From assembly GCA_050485785.1 (NCBI GenBank), contig JBJHCA010000050.1:1-24550 (forward strand): 24,550 nucleotides of DNA. Reading direction: 5' to 3'. The notes beneath the pieces were generated by a model. The model saw nothing but the letters and a program-made list of their open reading frames with translations. It ran no database searches and was not told where the DNA came from. Origin of the DNA: JBJHCA01 sp050485785. GTDB lineage: Bacteria > Bacteroidota > Bacteroidia > Chitinophagales > Saprospiraceae. A program made the position numbers and the translations under genes. This document shows, in pieces, positions 16,332 through 23,937 of this stretch (positions are counted from its first letter, which is position 1; every line of letters starts with the position of its first letter).

Positions 16332-16793
16332 TTATTGGTGTTCCGAAATCTCCTTTAATTTATCCAGGGCTTTAGGATAAGTGTTTTTAAAATAGTCCAA
16401 ATACTCGTCTATAGTGTCTATATCTACAGTTACAGTGGTTATGCCATTGTTTTCCTGGTATGAATAATTTTCATGCCCGCCTGCCCATTTTTCGACTTGT
16501 TCACCTGTAGTTACTTCAGTATCACCATCCAAAATACCGTAATGCCTTATGGATATAAACCGGGCAGGTTGGTGTTCTTCGATTTCAGAAACCATTCCGC
16601 CCTTTTTCCCGTTTTCGTCCACGCCTACAAAATGAATTTTACTTCCTTTTTCCCAACTTCCTTCGTAGGTGGAAGACGGATTAAATGCCGATGTCCAATG
16701 TTCATAGGTGCTTTTGTCTTTCAAGCCCAACATCGTTTCATAAACTTTTAGCGAAGTTGCGTTGATCTCTTTTTTGAATTGTAGCTTTTTCAT
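16332..16793 (-). CDS. SRPBCC (START-like) family protein
   Basis: A 153-residue cytosolic protein with the pattern of the AHSA1/SRPBCC fold. It has an opening strand KLQFKKEINATSLKVYETML, a W/F-rich segment YEHWTSAFNPSS, then YEGSWEKGSKIHFVG, SEIEEHQPARFISIRHYGIL, a TTVTVDID strand and a long C-terminal helix DYFKNTYPKALDKLKEI. Such proteins bind hydrophobic ligands or act as co-chaperone-like modules; no specific ligand can be assigned. An exact promoter element lies 23-30 bp upstream and the flanking genes are separated by modest gaps, so it is probably transcribed alone. Confidence 0.82.
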   Translation of the reverse strand: MKKLQFKKEINATSLKVYETMLGLKDKSTYEHWTSAFNPSSTYEGSWEKGSKIHFVGVDENGKKGGMVSEIEEHQPARFISIRHYGILDGDTEVTTGEQVEKWAGGHENYSYQENNGITTVTVDIDTIDEYLDYFKNTYPKALDKLKEISEHQ

Positions 16794-16815
16794 AGCAATG
16801 TCATGGTTTCAATTC

Positions 16816-16823
16816 CAAATTTA
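16816..16823 (-). promoter_or_regulatory. -7 element for the SRPBCC gene
   Basis: On the minus strand this reads TAAATTTG, an exact TAnnTTTG match, just downstream of a run of eleven A residues (T at 16828-16838). A start site a few bases on would leave a leader of about 16 bases before the ATG at 16793. Confidence 0.5.
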
Positions 16824-16865
16824 CTCATTTTTTTTTTTGACAGGGCTTATAAGCTTCCCCAATTA

Positions 16866-18008
16866 TCAGTTCATCAACCGGCGTGCTTTGGAAAAATATT
16901 TTTCCGCATTTTCCTGTTCCCCTTTTGCTTCGTAAAATCGCCCCATCGCCATATAAGCATTCGGGCTATCAGGATACAGCCTGATGTATTGATTGAGGAA
17001 AATAAGTGCCCTGTCAAAATTATTTTCCATTGCCCAGCTCCTCCATGCCAGGCCGTTAAATTCACTTTCTGACGGCAGTATTTCATAACCCATACGTTTT
17101 GATACATTTTGAAAGTGATTTTCGAGTATTGTGCCGGTACTGTCCGTTAAGGTTTGAAATGAGGGGCGTTGATAAAAGTCAAATAGAAACTTAAGTGCGT
17201 CATAAAAAGCCAGCAATGGCAATGACCCATGGTATTCATTTTCATAGTATTTGGCGCCCCATCTTAATTCTGCGTTTGCTGATTTCCTCAGGGTATCTTC
17301 AAAAATGAGAATTGACCTGATTCCGATGGTGGCGTTGGTAGTGTCTCGAATGGCTACAGCAGTATCTGTCATTTCAGCAGGCATACTGTTAGCAATGGCG
17401 ACATAGAGATTTCTGTTTTTGAACTTGTCTTCATTGAAAATTTTCCCGGATTGTTGAATCAATTTCATATTGTCCCACCAAAGAGATGGATCTATGGTAA
17501 TATAAGAAGTAAACAGGTCAGTATGGTTTAGCATTATATGTGTTGCCAACAGACCTCCGGCTGAATGCCCGACAAGTATGTTATATGGTGCGGTAGAAAA
17601 TCTGGATTCAACATAGGGGATGAGCTCATTTTTTAAGAATGACACAAAGGTTTCTCCACCGCCATTTGTTGAGTCATGACTATTCGGGTCGTGTGTAGGT
17701 GTAAAATCTCTTACTCTGTTGGTGTTTAGGATTCCAACAACTATCATTTCCGGTACTACGTAGTTTAGACTCAAATGGTAAACTACTCCAGTCATCGGGT
17801 GAAAATTCCGGTCACCATCCAGTACATAGATTACTGGATAAATTTTTTCCGGGGAGTAATTCGGAGGCAGATATACCTGAATATCTCTTCTTTCATCAAG
17901 AACACGGGAATACAAACTATCATAGGTTCCAATCGAAATTATACCGGCTTCTTGTCCGAATACATTGGGAATTTGAAAAAGCAGAATAAGCAAAAATGGA
18001 TACTTCAT
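16866..18008 (-). CDS. Secreted esterase (alpha/beta hydrolase) with C-terminal TPR
   Basis: From ATG 18008 this is a 380-residue exported enzyme. The signal peptide is KYPFLLILLFQIPNVFGQ. The catalytic domain is of the Fes/IroE-like putative esterase group (COG2819 type): YPVIYVLDGDRNF, then GHSAGG with nucleophile S149, IDPSLWW, and YHGS with the likely catalytic H260. The last about 60 residues contain a TPR-like pair, ALIFLNQYIRLYPDSPNAYM, AMGRFYEAKGEQENAEKYF. Family members hydrolyse esters such as siderophore or acyl esters; the substrate here is unknown. An in-frame ATG seven codons upstream (18029) is less likely because it would put charged residues before the signal. It is divergent from the lipoprotein hydrolase, sharing a 77-bp gap. 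Confidence 0.88.
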   Translation of the reverse strand: MKYPFLLILLFQIPNVFGQEAGIISIGTYDSLYSRVLDERRDIQVYLPPNYSPEKIYPVIYVLDGDRNFHPMTGVVYHLSLNYVVPEMIVVGILNTNRVRDFTPTHDPNSHDSTNGGGETFVSFLKNELIPYVESRFSTAPYNILVGHSAGGLLATHIMLNHTDLFTSYITIDPSLWWDNMKLIQQSGKIFNEDKFKNRNLYVAIANSMPAEMTDTAVAIRDTTNATIGIRSILIFEDTLRKSANAELRWGAKYYENEYHGSLPLLAFYDALKFLFDFYQRPSFQTLTDSTGTILENHFQNVSKRMGYEILPSESEFNGLAWRSWAMENNFDRALIFLNQYIRLYPDSPNAYMAMGRFYEAKGEQENAEKYFSKARRLMN

Positions 18009-18085
18009 AGCTTCAGGTGAGCCATACAAGCGGCTAAATTAAAAAAAGTTAAAGAAGCTAGAGAAGTATCACTACCTTGTGTATC

Positions 18086-19009
18086 ATGAACAAAACACCG
18101 GCACTTTACATCAGTAAAAAATTATTGAACAGCTATTTGTTTTTAGCTTTTGTATTTGCCTGCTGCAAGCCTGACAGTCAAACAGAGGCCTATCAATTTG
18201 CCGATCTGCCTGATGTACGCATACACTATACTGAAAAAGGTGAAGGCTTCCCGCTCATCCTCATCCATGGCAGCCTTACTGATCTAAGGTACTGGGAGGC
18301 GCAGGACACGGCATTGTCCAAACATTACCGGGTAATTATGTACAGCAGACGGTACAATTATCCGAATCAGAATAAAACTTTTCATCATCATTCGGCAATT
18401 GATGAAGCTCATGATCTGTTAGCCTTGATGAATACACTTGATATTGAACAAGCACATATTCTGGGCCACTCCTATGGTGCTTATACTGCGCTTTGGTTTG
18501 CACTCGAAAATCCTGAGCGTGTTAAAAAACTGGTATTGGCAGAACCACCCATTATGCGATGGCTTCCTGATATACCGGGAGGTGAAGGGATTATGGAACA
18601 CTTTATGGAAAACACCTGGCATCGCTTAGCCCGGGAGTTTACCGAACAAGGTGAAATGGCCGGCATTGAAGCTACTGCAGGTTGGTACTTTGGGCAAAGT
18701 CTTGATTCAATACAGGAGATATGGCGCGGCTATTTTATTGACAACGCCAAAGAATGGCATGCACTTACCATTTCGGAAGATGCTTTTCCAATGATTGATT
18801 ATGAAAGCGTGCGCAATTTTGTAAGACCAACACTTATTCTTTCAGGTGCATTAAGCTCCGGTAACTTTAATGACTTGATTGATACTCAGCTTGAAGGCTT
18901 GCTGCCAAACAATGAGCGGAATGTTATTGAAAACGCAGGTCACGAAATGTTTTTGGATAATCCACAGGAAACTAATCTTGTTATTTTGAATTTCCTGAAT
19001 AAACCATGA
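18086..19009 (+). CDS. Alpha/beta hydrolase lipoprotein
   Basis: From ATG 18086 this is 307 residues. An N-terminal signal ends FVFACC, with a Cys pair at 26-27 that suits lipoprotein processing, though the lipobox is not ideal. The hydrolase fold shows LILIHGSLTD (oxyanion hole HG), GHSYGAYTALWFALENPERV with nucleophile S129, and ENAGHEMFLDNP with the catalytic His near 286. It resembles the general esterase/haloperoxidase-like hydrolases, and the substrate is unknown. The frame is open through a TTG at 18077, but the ATG gives the better signal peptide. It is transcribed away from the secreted esterase. Both are exported hydrolases of different subfamilies, which may reflect shared regulation. 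Confidence 0.85.
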   Translation: MNKTPALYISKKLLNSYLFLAFVFACCKPDSQTEAYQFADLPDVRIHYTEKGEGFPLILIHGSLTDLRYWEAQDTALSKHYRVIMYSRRYNYPNQNKTFHHHSAIDEAHDLLALMNTLDIEQAHILGHSYGAYTALWFALENPERVKKLVLAEPPIMRWLPDIPGGEGIMEHFMENTWHRLAREFTEQGEMAGIEATAGWYFGQSLDSIQEIWRGYFIDNAKEWHALTISEDAFPMIDYESVRNFVRPTLILSGALSSGNFNDLIDTQLEGLLPNNERNVIENAGHEMFLDNPQETNLVILNFLNKP

Positions 19010-19080
19010 ATGGCCGACTTTGAACCCTGGTGCTTAATTTTTTTTATTTGGGCATGGTATGGATGAGCCTGCAAACTTGC

Positions 19081-20169
19081 TCAATTTTTTGATGGGGGAT
19101 ATCTTTTTGTTATTACGATTGCCGGATATTCTCCGAATCTGCTCATCATTTTGCTGTATTGATCCTCAATAGCCATCAATTTATCCAGGATATGTTTGCC
19201 AAAAAGCCACTTATGTATATATATGTTCATAAAGTATTTGTTAGTGCTCCTCCAGCAGTAGAACTCAATATCATTACTAAACTCAAATGATTTCCTGAAC
19301 CAGCCCGGACTATGAGGGTAAAAATACAAGCGAGGTTGATTGGGAAAAATTCTTACATAAACCTTACCTGCCAAATGTCTCACAATCCGATACAATTGAA
19401 TGATGTTCAATGTCAAATTCATGAACCAGCTGTGGTAAAACCAGCAATAGATGATCACAATCTTTGAATCTGACTTTGCAACCCTGTACATTTCCTTAAC
19501 TGCGGTTGCCTGGTCGTTCTTTGGAATGTGGTAAAGAGTATGTTGGGAAAGTACGGTATCCACTGAATTATCCTGTATGGGGATATTGGTAATATCACCG
19601 CATATGTAAATCCCGCGTTTACCGGCCTTTTCAAGATTGAATTTTGCCTGTATTAAAGCATTGATGGAAATATCTACACATACCCTGTATTCATACCCGT
19701 CACAAAGTGTCACATATTCCGGTAAACCGATCGGACCGGAAGCAATATCCAGTAAATAAGTGCCGGATGGTGCATAGAATCGCGATGCCCTGGTAAAAGA
19801 TGTCCGCATGTATTTTGAAGAAACTTCTCTGAAATCAACCCATTGGGGGCTATCCTCATAAATTTTAAGCGAATCCTTGACCTGGTAACTGACTTCATTG
19901 TAGTAATCAAAAACTCGTTTTTTGTCAAATGACATATTGCTGCGAGTATCTTTGCCGTCACCAACAAATAACGCATATTGCTCGTGCAGTACAATGATGT
20001 CGTCAAAAACCGGATAAAAGTATTGCCTTGATTTATCGATAAAACCCCTGGTCAAATTTCCAAAACTTTCATAGTTATCAGGAATGTTGTAATGGGTAAA
20101 GTTCTCTTTAATAACCAAATCAAGTCCATTTTTTGTAACCGGGCACCTTAGATTCAATAATATATCCAT
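19081..20169 (-). CDS. Class I SAM-dependent methyltransferase with Trm112-like head
   Basis: A 362-residue protein. The N-terminal 60 residues, LRCPVTKNGLDLVIKE through RQYFYPVFDDIIVL, look like a degenerate Trm112p zinc-ribbon module with few Cys left. The methyltransferase domain has motif I LLDIASGPIGL (139-149), an acidic D166 in VCVDIS for SAM ribose, GDITNIPIQDNSVDTVLSQH and LYHIPKND, then EMYRVAKSDSKIVII. The C-terminal part is rich in Trp/Tyr/Phe (HSWFMNLTLNIIQLYRIVRH) and may contact membrane lipid or a hydrophobic acceptor. The substrate cannot be told. It stands alone between the lipoprotein hydrolase (convergent) and a 336-bp gap. Confidence 0.85.
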   Translation of the reverse strand: MDILLNLRCPVTKNGLDLVIKENFTHYNIPDNYESFGNLTRGFIDKSRQYFYPVFDDIIVLHEQYALFVGDGKDTRSNMSFDKKRVFDYYNEVSYQVKDSLKIYEDSPQWVDFREVSSKYMRTSFTRASRFYAPSGTYLLDIASGPIGLPEYVTLCDGYEYRVCVDISINALIQAKFNLEKAGKRGIYICGDITNIPIQDNSVDTVLSQHTLYHIPKNDQATAVKEMYRVAKSDSKIVIIYCWFYHSWFMNLTLNIIQLYRIVRHLAGKVYVRIFPNQPRLYFYPHSPGWFRKSFEFSNDIEFYCWRSTNKYFMNIYIHKWLFGKHILDKLMAIEDQYSKMMSRFGEYPAIVITKRYPPSKN

Positions 20170-20505
20170 TGCATGTTGTTGTTTGGATCAATGTTCGACC
20201 TGTGTTAATTGGGGGCAACTTAAACAAAATGATATCCATAAAAAAAACACCACCATTTTTTGATTAGCTAAATATAGCCAATGATTCCAAAGCAGGGGCG
20301 GGTTTTTACCGACAGATCGTGTGTTTGGATTTTCCGGGTTAAGTTGATGCCTCCTGATACAATGCTTACTTTTCGTGCTGTTGTGCGATTGACCGTTGCA
20401 TCCGGCCAATCATATAGCTGCCAACAGGTACATTTTAATACTCCCGGAATTGGTCGAGGGGTTGTAATATTCGGGTGATAAGTACAGGTAAAACAAATTG
20501 AACGA
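20170..20505. other. Intergenic region, nothing identified
   Basis: Short frames exist on both strands (for example 20281-20478 plus, 20188-20409 minus) but look like chance. I see no promoter match, terminator, or copy of the 92-bp repeat found at 21288 and 22354. Confidence 0.5.
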
Positions 20506-21201
20506 TTATCTATTTGATGGTCTTCTGAAGTTGAGATTCATGATAGGCATTCTCTTGAAAATCCGGTTGTTCTCTACTACATTCCAGAGCCCAAATTGAA
20601 CACCATACAGATTTTTTGTACGATTAAATGCGCCAATGGCTACACCATTTAATGTGTTGCTTCTGTTATTGAGCAGGCTAACTGTTACGCCATTCATGAT
20701 GTTTGCATTAGAGCCGATAAAAATGCCCATTGTAAGGCCGTTTATGATATCGATGAGTTCATCATTCCAATAAGTTATACCAAATGGGCTTAAAAACAAA
20801 CCATTTAATGTATCGCCCGCTATAGATAATCCACCAATACCAACACCGTTTATATTGCAAGAGAATTGGCCCAGGCCACTGATGACCATTCCGTTTATTA
20901 AACTCGTTTCACCCATTATTCCATTGATTAAGAGGCCATTGATTATTGAGTCGGAACTTGCCAACAGCCCAACAGACAATCCGTTTGTCTTTGTTGATTT
21001 CGTAATACCGGCAAGATTTAAGCCATTTATTTGACCAACGTTTTTATCCCGAATGTTAAACCTCAGGCCGGAATGCGTTTTTGAATTCCCGAAACAGATG
21101 CCATAATCACTCAAACCGATGGTAAAATGTTTGTTCTGTCCGTAACTAACTACAGAAACGAAGACTAAAATTTGAATGAAAAGCAGTTTCAGTTTATCCA
21201 T
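20506..21201 (-). CDS. Secreted NG-repeat protein (LA_2272-like surface repeats)
   Basis: A 231-residue protein with a signal peptide ending SVVSYGQ (about residue 22). The mature part is built from (I/L)NG(L/M/V) units: NG at 59, 73, 88, 103, 118, 133, 154, 170 and 185, with a YG variant at 199. Spacing is 14-16 residues, exactly 15 from 88 to 133, with one 21-residue gap. Each unit continues with alternating hydrophobic residues and Gly, as in INGLLINGIMGETSL. This is the pattern of LA_2272-type surface repeat proteins and suggests a beta-solenoid or outer-membrane-associated sheet. Function is unknown. Its upstream side adjoins the first 92-bp repeat. Confidence 0.75.
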   Translation of the reverse strand: MDKLKLLFIQILVFVSVVSYGQNKHFTIGLSDYGICFGNSKTHSGLRFNIRDKNVGQINGLNLAGITKSTKTNGLSVGLLASSDSIINGLLINGIMGETSLINGMVISGLGQFSCNINGVGIGGLSIAGDTLNGLFLSPFGITYWNDELIDIINGLTMGIFIGSNANIMNGVTVSLLNNRSNTLNGVAIGAFNRTKNLYGVQFGLWNVVENNRIFKRMPIMNLNFRRPSNR

Positions 21202-21235
21202 AATGCCACTGTATTCCTTCTTGTGATTTAAAGTG

Positions 21236-21379
21236 CCGGTACATCTGAAAATTTTCTATGTCCTTTTACTGACGAATTGACTATAGACCCATTATACTTT
21301 AAGACAACAGTAAAACCAGGTTCCGTTCAACAGCGGCTCTATTGTTCGTGCTGCGCACGCAACGAAGCCTTAGTTGTTA
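21236..21379. repeat. Long direct repeat, copy A (92-bp core with attC-like palindrome)
   Basis: The core, 21288-21379, matches 22354-22445 at 89 of 92 positions with no gaps. Weaker, gapped similarity extends out to about 21236 (CCGG...ATCTG, ATGTCC, ACTG..ACGAA). The last 55 bp (21325-21379) form an imperfect palindrome. CAAC pairs with GTTG, three bases are unpaired, GGCT pairs with AGCC, then comes an asymmetric bulge. The inner stem is GTTCGTGC with GCACGCAAC, leaving one bulged base, around a TGC loop. On the minus strand the copy begins 41 bp after the toxin stop. Confidence 0.9.
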
Positions 21380-21420
21380 TGGGAAGTGCTTATTTCGTCC
21401 AATTATCAAGTTTAATATTC

Positions 21421-21786
21421 TTAATTCTGAAAATGGTTTGTGTTATTCGTTACCATTGTCAGGTCAAATGCTACTGCTGTGCAACCGATTAATAAGTCAA
21501 AGTCATCAACAGTATTTCCTGATTTTCTTAAACGAGCCTTTTCTTTTGCGTAAGTGTCAATTGCTTCAAAAATAGGAAGGATTTGAATTCCTGTTAAAAA
21601 ACTGTCTAATGCTTTTTGATTTTTCTCAGGATTCTTGCTGTTTTCAACACCGAATTTTAATTCAGCAAGTGTGATTTCGGAAATGAAGCAATTTTCTATT
21701 TTAACAGCTTTAAATTTCTTGTCAAGGTCATACAACCCTTTTAAATAATAAATGCAAATATTGGTGTCAAGTAGATATTGCTTCAC
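21421..21786 (-). CDS. vapC: PIN-domain toxin (VapC-like), C-terminus frameshifted
   Basis: A 121-residue PIN-domain RNase, the toxin of a type II pair. Metal-site acids are visible: D7 in YLLDTNI, E42 in LAELKFG, D97 in DFDLLIG, followed by TMVTNNTNHF. Family members normally continue HF.RI..L.L.NW. Here the frame ends HFQN and stops, while another frame just downstream reads RIKNIKLDNWTK and then stops. A loss of two bases in an AGAG run would explain this. The last about 12 residues are thus displaced, with unknown effect on activity. The start is GTG overlapping the antitoxin TGA (GTGA, 21783-21786), so translation is coupled. It lies between two 92-bp direct repeats. Confidence 0.85.
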   Translation of the reverse strand: MKQYLLDTNICIYYLKGLYDLDKKFKAVKIENCFISEITLAELKFGVENSKNPEKNQKALDSFLTGIQILPIFEAIDTYAKEKARLRKSGNTVDDFDLLIGCTAVAFDLTMVTNNTNHFQN

Positions 21787-22028
21787 AGGTCTTCAATTTT
21801 TCTGTTAAAGCTTCTACTGTCTCTGATTTCTTTAGTAATCTTTTCAGCACTTTCTGATTTGTCCCAAGCACCGAAAGCCTTTTCAAAGGCATTTCTTTTG
21901 TCTTTAAGGTCTGATTTAATAGACTTCGTCAACTTGGAAATTAGGTCAAGTTTGCTACTTGGGTCTAAATTCTTAAGCAATTCTAAGTAACCATCTATTA
22001 ATCTGTTTTTGAAGTCTGCTGTTTTCAT
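21783..22028 (-). CDS. Antitoxin of the PIN toxin pair
   Basis: An 81-residue protein encoded directly before the toxin and overlapping it by four bases. It is highly charged, with a helical N-terminal half (FKNRLIDGYLELLKNLDPSS) and a C-terminal tail AEKITKEIRDSRSFNRKIED. That pattern (..FGAW...SAE.I..EIR.SR.FNR.IE.L) recurs in Bacteroidota antitoxins next to PIN toxins, and the tail normally wraps the toxin active site. The frame is open upstream to 22166, but I choose ATG 22028 because an exact promoter element lies just 6 bp before it and upstream codons look non-coding. Confidence 0.82.
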   Translation of the reverse strand: MKTADFKNRLIDGYLELLKNLDPSSKLDLISKLTKSIKSDLKDKRNAFEKAFGAWDKSESAEKITKEIRDSRSFNRKIEDL

Positions 22029-22033
22029 AGTCA

Positions 22034-22041
22034 CAAATATA
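22034..22041 (-). promoter_or_regulatory. -7 element for the toxin/antitoxin pair, possibly leaderless
   Basis: Read on the minus strand this is TATATTTG, an exact TAnnTTTG match ending 6 bases before the antitoxin ATG. With a start site at the usual distance the mRNA would begin at or within a base or two of the ATG, giving a leaderless transcript. No clear -33 TTTG is visible. Confidence 0.5.
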
Positions 22042-22309
22042 ACAAAATTTATGGCGTTTTTTATACTCACTTTCAGTCTTTTCTGAGCACTGAAACAGCA
22101 TTTCCCACCAACGTCAGTCCATCCCAAAACCCTCCCCACCATCCAAAAATACCTCATTCTGCTCAAATGGAAGCATTTTAAGGAGGTTTAGGGAGTAAAA
22201 CGGGTGCAAAAACCAAAGCCGGATTTTGAAATTACAATGCGGCATAGGGCAATAAAATGCTGAAAATGAATCAAAATCCCAAAATAATACCATTGCTGAC
22301 CTCCTATAT

Positions 22310-22445
22310 CCGGAAATCTGCCCATGTCCAATTACTGCCAAACTGACGAAAAACCCATAATACTTTAAGACAACAGTAAAACCAGGTTCCGTTCAACAGC
22401 AGCTCCATTGTTCGTGCTGCGCACGCAACGAAGCCTTAGTTGTTA
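22310..22445. repeat. Long direct repeat, copy B (92-bp core with attC-like palindrome)
   Basis: The core, 22354-22445, lies 1,066 bp from copy A in the same orientation. Three bases differ; two of these fall in the palindrome (22391-22445), and one changes GGCT to AGCT, losing one stem pair relative to copy A. The boundary sequence GTTCAAC at 22391-22397 is the same in both. On the minus strand it begins 60 bp after the serine hydrolase stop and ends before the toxin/antitoxin promoter. Confidence 0.9.
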
Positions 22446-22505
22446 GTGGCACGTGTTTTGTCTGTTGTAGATGGTTATGTCAGCTTAATTCGTTTCGGAG
22501 GCTGA

Positions 22506-23918
22506 TTACAGTAATGAATAATGGTCTATTTCTATCAGCCATTTATTATTTATCTTTTTCCATACTAATGTGAACCGCACTTCGGACAAGTGTTCTTTCC
22601 CTTCGTGCAGAAATTTCATTCTCGAAATCCCTCTTTGAATGGCTATGTTTTCATAAACCTCAATGTGAATGTTTTCCAAATTCCACGAAATTCCCCTGTC
22701 TTTCAGCTTATTCCAATATTCATCTACGGCTTGTCGGCCTTTAACTTCGTGCTTGTTACCTGTCAATACCGCATTATCAGCATAAAAGGATGCCACTTTT
22801 AAAAAATCATTTTCCATAAATGCCTTTTCCATTTCTCTGTTTGTTTTAAGAATGGCATTTATTTCGATTTCGTTAATATTGTTCTGTAAATAATTTTCAA
22901 AAATCGTCTGAACTTTATTAGGTTGCTGCATATTCCAAGCGGTTATTACCACGACCATATTTTGTTCGGGTGATACGATGATGTTCTGTCCACCCGCACC
23001 CCGTGCAAGAAATACGTTAGACTTCAAATTATCATTGGTAACTGGGTTGCTCCACCAAAAATATCCGTAATCGTAGCTGCTGTAAAAGCCGTTTCGCTCG
23101 GCATTCTTGACCATTGGTGAGGTTGCGGCTTCAACAAAAGATTCGGGAATAACCTGAACATTGTTCCACTTGCCTTTTTGAAGATACAACTGTCCGATTT
23201 TAGCCATATCACGTGATGTTAAGGATAGTAAAGCCATTCCATTGTTCTGTGCCCCACCGTTGCCCTGCCAAAAACGATAATTGGTAATGTCCAAATAACT
23301 AAATAGATATTTTTCAGCGAAGATGTCTATATTCATTTTCGATGCGTTCTGAATAATTCCTGCTGTCAGAACAGGGGCGGCACTGCTATAATTAAACATA
23401 CTCCCCGAAACGGTGTCCATTGGTGTTTTCAGGATTAATTCATACCAATTGCCTTCTGTTTCCAATACTTTTCGCCAGTTATTGTCAGGGTCATCCCAAG
23501 GAAACTCTTTCCATTTCATACCGTGTCGCTGTGTCAACAAATCCTGTATGGTAATTTTTTGTTTTGTACCGTCAAGTGAAAAGTCAGGATAATATTTTGA
23601 TATGAGTTCCTGTTCATTGTGTATAAACCCATTCTGTAAAGCGCATCCCAAAAGTGTTGCTACGATACTTTTAGTTACGGATTGTAATTGGTGAACCGTA
23701 TCCTTATGCCAGCCATTATAGTATCCTTCAAAAGCAAGCTTTCCGCCTTTAACAACCAGTAAGCTGTGAACATCCCCAAACGCTCCTGCTTTTATTGCGC
23801 TGTCTGCCAATAAAGCGTTTCGATATAAATCATTATTTGCAGGCTTTTTGTCAAAATTTATTTGACAAAAGGAATTTACAGATATGAGTAATAAAATTAA
23901 TGTTGTGCTTGTTTTCAT
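22506..23918 (-). CDS. Secreted class C beta-lactamase-like serine hydrolase with NTF2-like tail
   Basis: A 470-residue exported protein. The signal peptide ends ISVNSFCQ. The hydrolase domain (about 30-345) is of the penicillin-binding-protein/class C beta-lactamase fold. It has SVTK with catalytic S80 and K83, FNYSSA with Y177 as the YxN-type Tyr (Ser replaces Asn), TIQDLLTQRHGM, and ARGAGGQNIIV in the position of the KTG-like strand. The tail (about 355-470, EKAFMENDFLKVASFYADNA to WLIEIDHYSLL) is a SnoaL/DUF4440 NTF2-like domain. Members of this fold are often esterases or peptidases rather than true beta-lactamases, so resistance should not be assumed. It follows DinB by 19 bp on the same strand, implying one operon. 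Confidence 0.92.
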   Translation of the reverse strand: MKTSTTLILLLISVNSFCQINFDKKPANNDLYRNALLADSAIKAGAFGDVHSLLVVKGGKLAFEGYYNGWHKDTVHQLQSVTKSIVATLLGCALQNGFIHNEQELISKYYPDFSLDGTKQKITIQDLLTQRHGMKWKEFPWDDPDNNWRKVLETEGNWYELILKTPMDTVSGSMFNYSSAAPVLTAGIIQNASKMNIDIFAEKYLFSYLDITNYRFWQGNGGAQNNGMALLSLTSRDMAKIGQLYLQKGKWNNVQVIPESFVEAATSPMVKNAERNGFYSSYDYGYFWWSNPVTNDNLKSNVFLARGAGGQNIIVSPEQNMVVVITAWNMQQPNKVQTIFENYLQNNINEIEINAILKTNREMEKAFMENDFLKVASFYADNAVLTGNKHEVKGRQAVDEYWNKLKDRGISWNLENIHIEVYENIAIQRGISRMKFLHEGKEHLSEVRFTLVWKKINNKWLIEIDHYSLL

Positions 23919-23937
23919 ATTTCTATCAGTTTAAATC

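Larger units (their letters stand above)
22029..22505. other. Region between antitoxin and serine hydrolase genes
   Basis: It holds the toxin/antitoxin promoter element (22034-22041) and the second long direct repeat (22310-22445). The remaining 260 bp or so show no gene. A minus-strand frame at 22114-22341 covers the repeat's edge and has no recognisable features. Confidence 0.55.

Noticed and set aside
20188..20478. Short frames on both strands between methyltransferase and NG-repeat genes
   Set aside because: They overlap each other, show no recognisable features, and read as chance frames.
22114..22341. 75-residue minus-strand frame next to copy B
   Set aside because: Unusual aromatic composition, runs into the repeat, no homology recognised, and no promoter of its own.
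22506..23918. Antibiotic-resistance beta-lactamase
   Set aside because: The fold matches, but the YxN Asn is replaced, the KTG-like strand is atypical and an NTF2-like tail is present. A general serine hydrolase is the safer call.
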